Assembly: GCA_038380435.1 (NCBI GenBank)
Contig: JAWZYU010000011.1
Location: 74,955,501-75,019,500, forward strand
Reading direction: 5' to 3'
Source of the DNA: Ryuthela nishihirai
Taxonomy: Eukaryota > Arthropoda > Arachnida > Araneae > Heptathelidae
Length of the DNA stretch: 64,000 nucleotides
The number at the start of each line of letters is the position of its first letter. The stretch's first letter is position 1. Shown in pieces: positions 45,201-56,680 of this stretch. The translations under genes and the position numbers were made by a program. The notes beneath the pieces are model-generated. The model was not told the DNA's origin, did no database searches, and was given only the letters and a program-made list of their open reading frames with translations.

Positions 45201-46659
45201 AGTATATGCCATTGATACTACAATGTTCAAATGCTCATTGATCGCGACCATTATAGCTATGACATTATATGTAGCATCAATATATCCCATTGATACTACA
45301 ATGTTCAAATGCTCATCGATCGCGACCATTATAGCTATCGCATTATATGTAGCATCAATATATCCCATTGATACTACAATGTTCAAATGCTCATTGATCG
45401 CGACCATTATAGCTATGGCATTATATGTAGCATCAATATATCCCATTGATACTACAATGTTCAAATGCTCATTGATCGCGACCATTATAGCTATCGCATT
45501 ATATGTAGCATCAATATATCCCATGGATGCTACAATGTTCAAATGCTCATTAATCGCGACCATTATAGCTATCGCATTATATGTAGCATCAATATATGCC
45601 ATTGATACTACAATGTTCAAATGCTCATTGATCGCGAGCATTATAGCTATCCCATTATATGGAGCATCAATATATCCTATTGATACTACAATGTTCAAAT
45701 GCTCATTCATCGCGACCATTATAGCTATCACATTATATGTAGCATCAATATATCCCATTGATACTACAATGTTCAAATGCTCATTGATCGCCACCATTAT
45801 AGCTATCGCATTATATGTAGCATCAATATATCCCATTGATAGTACAATGTTCAAATGCTCATTGATCGCGACCATTATAGCTATCGCATTATATGTAGCA
45901 TCAATATATCCCATTGATACTACAATGTTCAAATGCTCATTGATCGCAACCATTATAGCTATCGCATTATATGTAGCATCAATATATCCCATTGATACTA
46001 CAATGTTCAAATGCTCATTGATCGCGACCATTATAGCTATCGCATTATATGTAGCATCAATATATCCCATTGATTCTACAATGTTCAAATGCTCATTGAT
46101 CGCGACCATTATAGCTATCGCATTATATGTAGCATCAATATATCCCATTGATACTACAATGTTCAAATGCTCATTGATCGCGACCATTATAGCTATCACA
46201 TTATATGTAGCATCAATATATCCCATTGATACTACAATGTTCAAATGCTCATTGATCGCATTATATGTAGCATCAATATATGCCATTGATACTACAATGT
46301 TCAAATGCTCATTGATCGCGACCATTATAGCTATCCCATTATATGGAGCATCAATATATCCTATTGATACCACAATGTTCAAATGCTCATTGATCGCGAC
46401 CATTATAGCTATCGCATTATATGTAGCATCAATATAACCCATTGATACTACAATGTTCAAATGCTCATTGATCGCGACCATTATACATATCGCATTATAT
46501 GTTAGCATCAGTATATCCCATTGATACTACAATGTTCAAATGCTCATTGATCGCGACCATTATAGCTATCGCATTATATGGAGTATCAATATATCCCATT
46601 GATACTACAATGTTCAAATGCTCATTGATCGCGACCATTATAGCTATCGCATTATATGT
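39252..46659. repeat. 78-bp satellite, main block (~95 units)
   Basis: Monomer: CATTGATACTACAATGTTCA, AATGCTCATTGATCGCGACC, ATTATAGCTATCGCATTATA, TGTAGCATCAATATATCC. Variants include an 18-bp shorter unit (GATCGCATTATATGTAGC) and a 79-bp unit with ATGTTAGCATC and CATTATACATATCGC. Blocks are duplicated: the TGCTGATTGATCGCG variant and its neighbours recur near 41.26, 44.21 and 45.09 kb. As 78 is 26 codons and the unit is stop-free in one frame on each strand, ORFs up to 550 codons appear on both strands. They restart at each 79-bp unit and are not called as genes. Confidence 0.96.
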
Positions 46660-46950
46660 TATAACATGTATTAGTATAACATGCATAGTACATTAGTATA
46701 ACATGCTTACTCTATGCCATTGTTAAAACCAGATGCAGAGAAATTCGACCCTTACCTCTTTCTACTCAGGTGGGCAAAAATAAGTCGCTCCCTTTCCTCA
46801 AAGGGGTCTGTCTGCGGCTCGACGATCGGCCGTCGGTAGTGGGCTCATGCGCAGCGTTCCTTAGCTACGGCAGCAGGCAGCTTGGTGCACTCGTTGATCG
46901 GCCATAAGCTACATTTCGCATATAGGCGCTTTCACAGGTTCGCTCTTTCG
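46660..46950. repeat. Non-satellite insertion containing second 226-bp duplicate
   Basis: 46660-46724 is AT-rich with repeated TAGTATAACATG. 46725-46950 matches 37205-37430. The satellite resumes immediately at 46951 with ATATATCCCATTGATAC. Confidence 0.92.
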
Positions 46951-47678
46951 ATATATCCCATTGATACTACAATGTTCTAATGCTCATAGATCGCGACCAT
47001 TATAGCTATCGCATTATATGTAGCATCAATATATCCCATTGATACTACAATGTTCAAATGCTCATTGATCGCGACCATTATAGCTATCGTATTATATGTA
47101 GCATAAATATATCCCATTGATACTACAATGTTGAAATGCTCATTGATTGCGACCATTATAGCGATCACATTATATGTAGCATCAATATATCCCATTGACA
47201 CTACAATGTTCAAATGCTCATTGATCGCGACCATTATAACTATCGGATTGTATGGAGCATAAATATATCCCATTGATACTACGATGTTCAAATGCTCATT
47301 GATCGCGACCATTATAGCTATCGCATTACATGGAGCATCAATATATCCCATTGATACTACAATGTTCAAATGCTCATTGATCGCGATCATTATAGCTCTC
47401 GCATTATATGTTAGCATCAATATATCCCATTGATAGTACAATGTTCAAACGCTCATTGACCGCGACTATTATAGCGATCACATTATATGTAGCATCAAAA
47501 TATCCTATTGATACTACAATGTTCAAATGCTCATTGATCGCGACCATTATAGTTATCGCATTATATGGAGCATCAATATATCCCATTGATACTACAATGT
47601 TCAAATGCTCATTGATCGCGACCATTATAGCTATCGCATTATATGTAGCATCAATATATCTCATTGATACTACAATGT
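46951..47678. repeat. 78-bp satellite, right block (~9 units)
   Basis: Same monomer as the main block, ending at ACTACAATGT (47,678). Several units carry private changes such as GCATAAATATATCCC. Confidence 0.95.
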
Positions 47679-48911
47679 GTAACATAAAAACGATGAGTCA
47701 TTCTTTTAGAAATTGATTTCTCTTTTCTTTAGGACAAAAGTGCAATTACCGTTCATGGATCTCCTTTCCTATAGAGTTTGGTATTTCTCCAAACATTATC
47801 GTTTCTCTTTTGGATTGAAAAAGTTCATCATTTTGTTTTAAATGTTTTAAATTTCAATTACTTTACCCTGTTCGATATCAGTGTATACGTTATTGTATAT
47901 GTAATATGTTATTATCTTTAACAATCGTTACATATTCTTCTTTCGTAGTTATTTCAATTACAACACTTATCTTTTCACTTTTCAATACCCTTTGACTCCT
48001 TAGTGATGACCATTAATTTAATGAAAATCTTTTGACAGCAGCAGCAGCAGCAGAAAAAGAAGTAGACGCAGCCAAAGAACTATAGTTGCCATCAGTTTTC
48101 GTCTCTTCACTTATAGTGGCAATATGTCGCCTTTCTAGAGAAGCGTGGCAGAATCTAATAGCCGCAGAGGCATTTCGTAGGCCCCGAAAGATTCTTCGAA
48201 GGCAACGCGTCCTGCTGGTTATTATCCCGACAGCTACTGCTAGCAGAAGCAGATCCGCTGCACATCACATTCTCCTGTTGCAAGTCAAAGATGTAACGTC
48301 ACGCTCTCCGTGGCTATAGGCTATCCCAGAGGCCCCCGGGCACGGCTCAGGCGATGTAACATGCTGTCATGGTTACCGAGAGAGGAAATAACGGCTGGCC
48401 ATACTAGTAGAAGCTCGTTGATGCTTCGGGAACATTTGTAGATCTGGTTTATCGACTCTGTAGGTGGCTTTGAATGGATGGATCGTCTTTTCTCTGAAGG
48501 GTTGTGGGAAAGAGACTTCCTAAGCATGTCGGTCTGCTGTGGCGTAAAATCGTAGGTCTTTTTCTCTACTCTTTTGAGTCGTAATGCCTGTATTAGACAC
48601 TTTGGAGGGAAAGTTTCAGAGGACATCTTCTGGGAAATTATTTTTTTTGTTTTATCTTCTGATCGTGAAGAACTTACTCGTTCTCATAGTCAGAAAAATA
48701 TGATCGTGCCTTGTAAAATTTTACTTCTAAAACAAAATTTCATTCTGCACTCACCAGCAAACCGCTGTGTTTTAACTCGCATTCTTTTCGTTATCATAAA
48801 ATTGAGATTTTTTTACGGATTTAATGCAAAAGTTTTTGCTTCAACTGCAACAGACATTGAGATCACATCCGAAAACATTTGAACAGGAACATTACGGAGA
48901 AAAAAAACTAT
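47679..48911. other. Spacer with a short (CAG)6 run
   Basis: CAG repeats at 48036-48053. A plus-strand ORF at 48086-48319 (77 codons) and a minus-strand ORF at 48321-48626 are unrecognised. No RNA or transposon signature was seen. Confidence 0.45.
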
Positions 48912-49133
48912 ATACACCTATCCCTCGATTTACACGGTACTCAGTTCACACAATTTTGGCTTTGCACGGTCAAAAAATGCAACCAGTTTCGATTTACACG
49001 GTACTGACTAAGATTTCCTTTCTATGTACGTCTCAGTCAGTACCGTGTAAATCGAAACTGGTTGCATTTTTTGACCATGCAAAACCAAAATTGTGTGAAC
49101 TGAGTGCCGTGTAAAATCGAGGGATAGGTGTAT
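48912..49133. mobile_element. Foldback MITE, GATTTACACGG family
   Basis: Opens ATACACCTATCCCTCGATTT and ends AATCGAGGGATAGGTGTAT. Arms of about 98 bp pair almost throughout around a short centre (AAGATTTCCTTTC). GATTTACACGGTACT occurs twice per arm in related form. A small related fragment lies at 11533-11588. No coding capacity. Confidence 0.88.
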
Positions 49134-49299
49134 TTACAAACATGAGATCACAACAGTTAGCATGTTTGACATTGGAGTAAAAGGATCTGGATTAAGAAAT
49201 GTCTGCTTCTTTTGATATCATTTTCAAAGAAAAGGAGATAATAGTTTCGCTTTGTCTTCTGTCTGTCCGTCTGTTGACATCGAACTTTTCTGTTTACAA
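49134..49299. other. Short spacer
   Basis: No recognised feature. Confidence 0.4.
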
Positions 49300-50430
49300 A
49301 GATAAATTAAAAATTCTTTTTGTGTTGGATAGGTATTGATGAAATATTACGATATGCATTTTCTGAATCTCTATAAAGCTATAATTATGCCCTCTAGCGG
49401 TGGAAAAATTTGTAGATTCTAAAAATTTCAAACGAATATTGCAAACGATGTATTTATGCTAGAAATTTGACATTTTGGTGATGAAATGTGAAGGTCACGA
49501 AGCTTGCATTGCGAACAATGAGTTGACCCTTTAGACCCTGAGAGGGAGGAATCACACTTTTTTTTTTAGTTTTAGCAGATAATTGTTTATTTTTTAGAAA
49601 TAAATGAAAAATTCTTTTTGGGATTGATAGGAATTGATAAAATATTATAATTTACACTTTTTAAATCTTATGAAAACTATAATTATGCCATCTGACGGTG
49701 GAAAAATTTACAAATTTCAAAATTTCAAACAAATGTTGCAAACGACATATTTAAGCTGGAAATTGTAAAGTTTAGTGGTATAATGTGAATACCATGATAT
49801 TTCCATTAGTAGCAATCAATTGACCTCTTAGACCCAGGGGCTGGGAAAACACAATTTTTTCTATAATAATTCGATAAATGAAAAAATAGTTTTAGTATTA
49901 GATAGGAAAACTGATAAAATATTATGATTCGCACTTTCAGAATCTTTCGAATACTATAATTATGTCATCTAACAGCAAAAAAGATTGAAAATTCCAAATT
50001 TTCAAAAGAATATTGCAATGATATTCGTAAATAATATTGTAATGATAGAAATATGAAATTTTGGTGGTGGAATGTCAGCGTCATGAGGTTTCGATTGGAA
50101 AAAATGAAAATGATAATTAGGAAACTCTTTTTTTAGTTTGATTGGTACTAATGAAATATTACAATTCGAATTTTTCAAATATTTAGTGGTTTTAATATAT
50201 ATATTTACTGCGGTAGAGCTGTTATCGAGTTTTACAAATAATATGTGTAGAATAGAAATTTGAATAATTAGTGCTATTTCTAAGGGATATTCCATTGACA
50301 GCAATGATGTATCTACTTTTCTGAGAGAGGTGTGGGAAATGCAACTTTTTAGATTTAAGAATTGAAAGACGAATACTTTTATGTTGCATAATCACTAATA
50401 AAATACTATTCGCATTTTTCCCATCATCCT
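49300..50430. repeat. Diverged ~220-300 bp tandem repeat, four to five units
   Basis: Units restart near 49,310, 49,604, 49,880, 50,130 and 50,355. Each holds AAAATTCTTTTTG-like sequence, GATGAAATATTACGAT, ATAATTATGCC, TTCAAACGAATATTGCAAA, GAAATTTGACATTTTGG and TTGACCCTTTAGACCC in the same order. Similarity decays from left to right. Inverted relatives lie at 55.1-56.65 kb. Confidence 0.72.
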
Positions 50431-50721
50431 CTAGTTCAAATTAAAACTTTTAAGGAATGGAAGAGTAGGTATAGGAACATCATTCTTTCTGAAAATGAGA
50501 TTCTCTTATGCGCCAGAGGCGATATGCACTCTTCTAGTTTAATGTTGTCTTTGTTTTGAAGATATATCTTCCTAATATATATTCTATGTGTTTATTATAT
50601 GGACAATATCATGTCAAACCTTTCTGCAAACTTGCTGATTGAGGAATAATGTGTTTTTAATTTTTTTGTTATAATAATTGAACTTTAATTTTCTTTGGCT
50701 CTATATAAGAGATACTGATAA
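50431..50721. other. Spacer with no recognised feature
   Basis: AT-rich; nothing recognised. Confidence 0.45.
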
Positions 50722-51229
50722 CAGAAGATGAGATTAACAGAAGAATAGGAATTCCTGCTGGGACTTCTAAGAATCTATAGAGAGTGTAGAAAAATAGGCG
50801 TATACACGTAAGGACTAAAATTAGGCTGTATAATAGTTTGGTTTTTTCTAATGTTAGTTATAGTAGCAAAACATATATACCCTTTGTAAGCAGGATAACA
50901 GGAAATTTGATGTCTTTGATTTTAGATGCTTAAGCGTTGTCTTGGGCATTAGGTGGTTTGACCTTAAAAGTAACGATGAAGTTGCAAGAAGGAGTCATCA
51001 ACCCCTTTACGTAGCATATTGTGCAGAGAGAGACTGCATTTGTTTGGCCATGTTGCTCGTATGCATAGCTGCAGATTAGCAAACAGGATTATGAACAGTG
51101 TACCTAAAGGTCTCAAGAAAAGAGGGAGACCTAGGATGCGATGGCCAGACAATGTCAAACAGGACCTTGTAGAGCTGACCTGCAGTGGCCAAATGCAGCA
51201 GCTGCAGTTCAGAATAGATACGCATGAAG
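50722..51229 (+). pseudogene. RTE LINE copy D, 3' fragment
   Basis: Corresponds to the last ~180 codons of the RTE ORF, from GAGATTAACAGAAGAATAGG (EINRRIG) through CCTAAAGGTCTCAAG (PKGLKKRGRPRMRW) to the area before the stop. It contains stops and indels. The palindromic MITE at 51,230 cuts off its 3' end. The Met-initiated stretch 51019-51267 preserves RLHLFGHVARMHSCRLANRI. Confidence 0.88.
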
Positions 51230-51529
51230 TACAGTCGCTCAAAAAAGTATCCGAACACTATAGTTGATTACAGAATTCAGAAAAAATATCTGGCAGCGAT
51301 TTTTTTAGAAATTAGTGATCTGGCAACTTTCGTGTCACGTGATTACAGAATTCAGGAAAAATATCTGGAGCGTGTACAACAACTGTACACGCTCCAGTTA
51401 CCGTTCACAGCAAACTGGAGCGTGTGCAGTTACTGCACACGCTCCAGTTTGCACACACTCAATAACTTGTAAATGCACACGCTCAATATTTCCGTGAGTG
51501 AGTCCACTCGATCTAGTATCAAAATAATA
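51230..51529. mobile_element. Palindromic MITE with GGAGCGTGT core, truncated right end
   Basis: TA-CAGTCGCTCAAAAAAGT start, CTGGAGCGTGTACAAC and TGGAGCGTGTGCAGT dyads, then CTCGATCTAGTATCAAAATA, where it stops. Inserted in LINE copy D. Confidence 0.88.
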
Positions 51530-51694
51530 CTACACAGAAATATTACCTTTTGTTTTCCTTTTGACTGCTGACCAAAATATTCTTATTTTTTAGTTTTCAT
51601 ATATGGCAATATTAACTTTATACGTTTATTTCTTATTTTATTTTGCATTTAAAGTATAATGCAATTTTTTTATGAATTTGAAATTTCTAGTTTA
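51530..51694. other. Short AT-rich spacer
   Basis: No recognised feature. Confidence 0.4.
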
Positions 51695-52880
51695 TACATC
51701 GAAGAGCCAAAATATTATGACAACTTGCCTAATATGATGTTGGTCCTCCACGTGCCACCAAAACAGCTCTTACCCGGCGAGGCATGAACGCTACAAGATT
51801 TCTAAAGGTGTCTTGTGGTATCTCGTACCAACACATTACCAGCAGATCCTTTAACTCTTGTAAGTGGTTGAGCCGCCGCAGATCGCATATGCTCTTTCAG
51901 CACAAACCACAGATGCTGAATTTGATTGATGTCTGGGGAATTTGGTGGCCAGGGCAATACCTGGAAGTCTTCCTCATGTTCCGCAAACCATTCTCGAATA
52001 ATCCGGACACTGTAGTATGGCACGTTATCCTGCTGAAAGAAGGCACTATTAAAGGGACATACCATTGCCATGAAAATATGTACCAGGTCTGCATTGATGT
52101 TTAGGTAGGTGGTAGACGTTATAGTTTCCTGCACATGAATGACTTTGATCCAGGAATTCCCAGCAGAACATTGCCCAAAGCATTACACTTCCTCCACCAG
52201 CTTGTTTTCGTCCCACGCTCAATCCTGGTGCCAAAACTTCCCCAGGTAAACGATCCACATATACTAGCTGTCCACATACTGCAACAAGAAACGAGATTCA
52301 TTAGAACAGACGACCTTCTTCCAATCATTCAAGGTCCAGTCTTGATGATCGCGTACCCATTATAGGCACTTTCGATGGTGAACCGAGGTTAGCATGGGCA
52401 CTCGGAGCGGCCTTGCGGCTATGCAGCCTCATTTTCAGCAGGGTGTGATGTACTATGAGTTGTGACGTATTACTCCCGTTACTAACATTCAAATTATGCG
52501 CGAGTTGCGCCACAGTATCCCTTCTGTTGGCTCGTACCATACTCATCTCTAGCATCGATGAGTAGTGGCTGTTCGTGGTATTTTCCCTTCTCGGAGAGCT
52601 TTTTGAAGGTAATAACCACGGCTGACCATGAGCACCCCACAAGCCTTGCCATCTCGGAAATGCTTTACCGGACGTCTGGCCATTACAATTTGTTCTTTGT
52701 CAAACTCACTTAATCCGCTGCCTTTCCCATCTGAAGAACAAGAACAACACTGATTAACAGAGCTCAGTATTAGGTGTTAATTTCACCGTTTCATGATCTT
52801 CAAACGCGACGTCGTTTACCTGCAGTTGCTTCGATTTGCATAAAGACGCGCTGGTCATATTGTTTTGGCTCTTCGGTGTA
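51695..52880 (-). mobile_element. Complete Tc1/mariner element, dead
   Basis: TA-flanked terminal inverted repeats CATCGAAGAGCCAAAATATT (left) and, read inward from the right, CACCGAAGAGCCAAAACAATATGAC-type sequence, give an element of about 1186 bp, normal for Tc1. The interior encodes a decayed transposase on the minus strand. Confidence 0.88.
51760..52680 (-). pseudogene. Tc1-like transposase pseudogene
   Basis: Readable segments on the minus strand include a helix-turn-helix-like part (TVAQLAHNLNVSNGSNTS), WKKVVCSNESRFLL (first Asp changed to Asn), FFQQDNVPYYSVRIIREWF (second Asp kept) and WPPNSPDINQIQHLWFVLKE (third motif altered: NQIQHLW where NPIEHLW is usual, losing the catalytic Glu). 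Stops interrupt the frame near 52,230 and elsewhere. Two of the three catalytic positions are changed, so activity is excluded independently of the stops. Confidence 0.82.
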
Positions 52881-52912
52881 TTTTGTTGTTGGTTATTATA
52901 TGTTGTGTTAAC

Positions 52913-52980
52913 GAAGTGGTTAGCGCAATTGGTTATTGATCAAATGGGCCCGGGTTCGAGCCTCAGATAACGCATGGAAG
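52913..52980 (+). tRNA. tRNA-like sequence, probably a pseudogene
   Basis: GTGGTTAGCGCAATTGG resembles box A and GGGTTCGAGCCTC resembles box B at normal spacing. A 5' GTTAACG and a 3' AGATAAC pair at only about five of seven acceptor positions, and the anticodon arm does not form convincingly. It may be a decayed tRNA or the head of an uncharacterised SINE. Confidence 0.35.
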
Positions 52981-53616
52981 TTTTCTTTCTTGTGTTGTTC
53001 TTCTGTTGAGGTTTGCCCTTCCTCACATATTTTTCCAAAGCGCATTAAACCGACACGTTTTTGTCAGATTTCTGTGGAAGCAGCTACGTGAGTGGAATTT
53101 ATTTATTATTATACATTCAAAATATTTGCATCAGATTCCACGGGAGAGTCGTAGTGGGGTCTTTTTCTCGGCTGGTGGCGACAATTAGAGTAAACAGAGA
53201 TTAAAAACACTTATTTTCTGACGTGACATAAAAATAAAATGGAATCTTAAACGAGTAACATGCTGATTCAATTAACGTGAATTTTACTGGATGACATAAT
53301 GTTAAAATGTTGTTTTTTTACCCATAGAAATAGATCAGTAACATCCTATTTTAATTTAAAATAGTATGATATAACTTTTAGAGCGTCTATCTTTTTTTGC
53401 ACAATTTCCACGACCGCTTTTTTTCATGTCAGACGAGAGTTCAAAATGTGACGCGAAATTTGAACGGTTGCTATTATTAAATGAAGAATTAAAATAGTGC
53501 GTAAGCCAATCAGGAAATATATTCGCCATTCGAACGATTGAAGAATTTAGTGAACGATAAAATTGCTCCCCGTGGGAAATGTCGTAAATTACCCTTAAAT
53601 TCGATAATTGCATCTC
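52981..53616. other. Spacer with no recognised feature
   Basis: AT-rich; only unrecognised short ORFs. Confidence 0.5.
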
Positions 53617-53628
53617 ACTGAAAACGAA

Positions 53629-54008
53629 AGGGGCGGGGGTGGCTCAGTCGGTAGCGCTCCATGCTCGTAATCTGCAGTTCCCAGGTTCGAGTCCCAGCTG
53701 AGTCAGCGTTGAGATTTATCTCCTAAAAGTTCCCCGCTTAATCTCGGTCAGTAGGGAACACCGATGGGCTTTGGAAAGCCGCCATCCGTCGCATGGCAGG
53801 TAAAGTCGTGGCCCCGTGTGCGGGAGAGCCATACTCTGTGCACGCTAAAGAACACGCTGGATGGCCTTGACGTGAGACTACATCTGTTTCCCAACAGCCG
53901 TTCTAGTGGGTCCCTCTCCCAACCTTCTCTGAGCCTTCGGGGTCCTTGTGACCTGGCCATTTAGCACATGGTGTGCAAAAAGGTGCGGCTCAGAGGTAAA
54001 ACACTCCA
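53629..54008 (+). mobile_element. tRNA-derived SINE (copy 8) with exact 12-bp TSD
   Basis: Head GGCGGGGGTGGCTCAGTCGG and GGTTCGAGTCCCAG, ~300-bp body and GGTAAAACACTCC tail. ACTGAAAACGAA at 53617-53628 and 54009-54020 is an exact duplication. Confidence 0.94.
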
Positions 54009-54171
54009 ACTGAAAACGAAGGATCCTACTGAAAAGTGGAAAGAACACTTTCTTGTAAAGGTATTTTTTCCGTATGAAGGCTGACTCTGCGGTGAAGATG
54101 GCTTTTGTAGGAGGACATATGGATATCTTAATCTATATCAATCGATCCAGTACGACTTCAAATATAACTGA

Positions 54172-54229
54172 GCAAGTTGGATTGTTTTGCCTCTGAGCGG
54201 AATTTTGTACATACAATTGGCTAGATGGG
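54172..54229 (-). mobile_element. SINE 3'-end fragment
   Basis: TTGGATTGTTTTGCCTCTGA and TTGGCTAGATGG match the tail region of the SINE in minus orientation. The head and most of the body are absent. Confidence 0.65.
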
Positions 54230-55099
54230 GTACTAAGAAAATATATATGGATATTAGAAAAAAATAACAAAAATATTCTAAACTTTCAATATTTTCGTAT
54301 GTGTAGCTAATCTACCGTATTTTACGGCATGTGAAACCCACCCCCATTTCAGCAGGCCCATTTCAGCAGGCAATATTTAAGCATTTAAATACATAACAGA
54401 TACTAATATAGCTATATTAGTATCTGTTGTACTAATGTAGAACACGATACAGAAGTTTGTATAAATGGAATAAATCTTCAGCGATAATTCTGTTAAGTAA
54501 AGTTATTAACATGGGGCAGAAAACATTTAGTTTTGCGTACAGTTTGAAAAAAGGGATCTTTCCAAATATGTAGTATATAAAACATAAAATTCACGTCTAA
54601 ATGTATGACGGCTCGTTGATTCTTCACTCTCGATGGGAGAATGCCTTCTTCTATAGAATATTCCTCCAAGACGTTAAGTAATCTAGAAGGATAACATATC
54701 GCCTCTAGGGAATACAGGGGGCTAGTTTTCAGAGAAAAGGAGGCTTTTATTTTCCAAAAATTTCATCCTTTAACTGTAGCATTTCGTACTAACGGTGATT
54801 GGAAAAGGTAATACATAATATAATATCATTAGCCCTCTAAAACGCAAAAAACATATCTCATTTATCTCTTAAAACGAAAAGTTGGAATTTCTTATTCTCT
54901 AGGGTTAAGGGGCAAATCATTCATCGAATATAAAATAAAATGATTTATTTATTATTACTCTATTGAAATGTCATTGAAATTCAGTTTAAAATTAAGCAAT
55001 ATATTATAAAACAAGAAGCAACCGGTTGAATTTTAGCCACTTATAATTTAATTACAACACATGTGATTCAATAAATTCATTCATCATCAACATATCCTA
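54230..55099. other. Spacer with perfect 34-bp palindrome
   Basis: At 54395-54428 AACAGATACTAATATAG is followed without a gap by its exact reverse complement. A 15-bp direct duplication (CCCATTTCAGCAGGC) lies near 54,347-54,370. Parts of 54.66-54.92 kb distantly resemble the ~280-bp repeat family. No gene recognised. Confidence 0.6.
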
Positions 55100-55346
55100 T
55101 CACTAGAAAGTCTAATACCTGGCATAAATATATCGTTTTCAATAAAGCTTCAAATTTTACATTTCCTACATTTAGCGACCTCTAACGGTGATAAATGGAG
55201 GCTATTTGGAGGATTTGAAAGCTATGAAGCATCACATTTCGTTAGTACCTATTCAACTAAATGGAATTTTTCATTAATCTCCTAAACAAAAAGTTTCGTT
55301 TATCCACTAACCCTCGGGCTGAAGAAACAGATTTTTTCTGCACATG
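55100..55346 (-). repeat. Inverted relative of the ~280-bp repeat, part 1
   Basis: Contains TTCAAATTTTACATTTCC, GCGACCTCTAACGGTG, TTAGTACCTATTCAACTAAA and AACCCTCGGGCTGAAG, the reverse complement in order of blocks found at 49.3-50.4 kb. The MITE at 55,347 interrupts it. Confidence 0.55.
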
Positions 55347-55949
55347 TACAATCGCTCAAAAAAGTATCCGAACACTACGGTTGATTACAGAATTCAGAAA
55401 AAATATCTGGCAATGATTTTTTAGGAATTAGTGATCTGGCAACCTTCGTGTCACGTGATTACAGAATTCAGGAAAAATATCTGGAGCGTGTACAGCAACT
55501 GTACACGCTCCAGTTACCGTTCACAGCAAACTGGAGCGTGTGCAGTTACTGCACACTCTCAATATTTCTACAGTTTGCTGTGAACGGTAACTGCACACGC
55601 TCAATATTTCCGTGAATGAGCCCACAAGATCCAGGTCTTTGTGAGCTCACACGATCAAATGTGCTGTGAACATTAACCGCAACCGCTCCAGTTTGCTGTG
55701 AACGGTAACTGCACACGCTCCATATTCATTGCATTATATATATTAAAAAATATCCGAACACTATAGTTGATTACAAAATTCAGAAAAAATATCTGGCAAC
55801 GATTTTTTTAGAAATTAGTGATCTGGCAACTTTCGTCTCACGTGACACGAAGGTTGCCAGATCACTAATTTCTAAAAAAACGTGACCAGATATTTTTTCT
55901 GAATTCGGTAATCAACCGTAGTATTCGGATAGTTTTTTGAGCGACTCTA
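55347..55949. mobile_element. Compound palindromic MITE
   Basis: Begins TA-CAATCGCTCAAAAAAGT and ends GAGCGACTC-TA. It contains the CTGGAGCGTGTACAG dyads, several GTGAACGGTAACTGCACACG blocks and, from about 55,743, the arms of a second simple MITE without its outer TIR. It is nested in the ~280-bp repeat. Confidence 0.85.
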
Positions 55950-56680
55950 AACCCGGTAATCATCACAACTCCATCGCTAAAGTATCAAATTTCTAGCCCA
56001 AATAGATCATTTGCAATATTCGTTTAAAGTTTTGAAATATCCAAAAACTTCCCGCGTCAGAAGGCCCAATTAAAGCGTTCGGGAAATTCCAAAAGTGTTA
56101 TTCATACTAGTTTATGAATAACTATCCAAAACAATATTTTCAATTTATCTCTAAAAATGAACAATTATCGTTTAAAACAAAAACAAAATGCATTTTCCAA
56201 CCTTCTCTAGGCGGTAACTGGTGAAATTAATTGTTCGAATGCAAATTTCATTCACATTTCAAAACCAAAATTTCAAATTTCTGGCGTAATTACATCGCTT
56301 GGAATATTATTTTGAAATTTGTGGAATTTTCTAAACTTTTTACCTTTAGAGGGGGCGCAATTGTAGGTTTCCGGAGATTCGAAAAGTGAGAAGTGTAATA
56401 TTTCATCAGTACCATGAAACCATGAAACAGAACACCCAAACCCCTGGAAGTAAACTGCCAAATTGTTGTTGCCAATTCGTGACCTTCACATTCCAACAAC
56501 AAAATTTCAGATTTCAAACACAACTACATCGTTTGAAACATACGTTAGAAATTTTGCAATTTTCAACTTTTTCCACCTTTGGGGGGGGGGGGGGGGGTTC
56601 CGAAAGTGCGAATCGTAACGTTTCATCAGTACCTAAACACAAAAAAGTTCGACATGTACAGACGGACAGATGACAAAGGG
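55950..56680 (-). repeat. Inverted relatives of the ~280-bp repeat, part 2
   Basis: Two diverged units. The reverse complement reads GCTAGAAATTTGATACTTTA and AAACGAATATTGCAAATG, as in the 49.3-kb array. A G-run lies at about 56,580-56,597. Overlapping short ORFs here are not supported as genes. Confidence 0.55.

Noticed and set aside
39388..47685. Paired ORFs on both strands up to 550 codons
   Set aside because: Products of the 78-bp satellite (26 codons per unit); frames break at each 79-bp variant and both strands are equally open.
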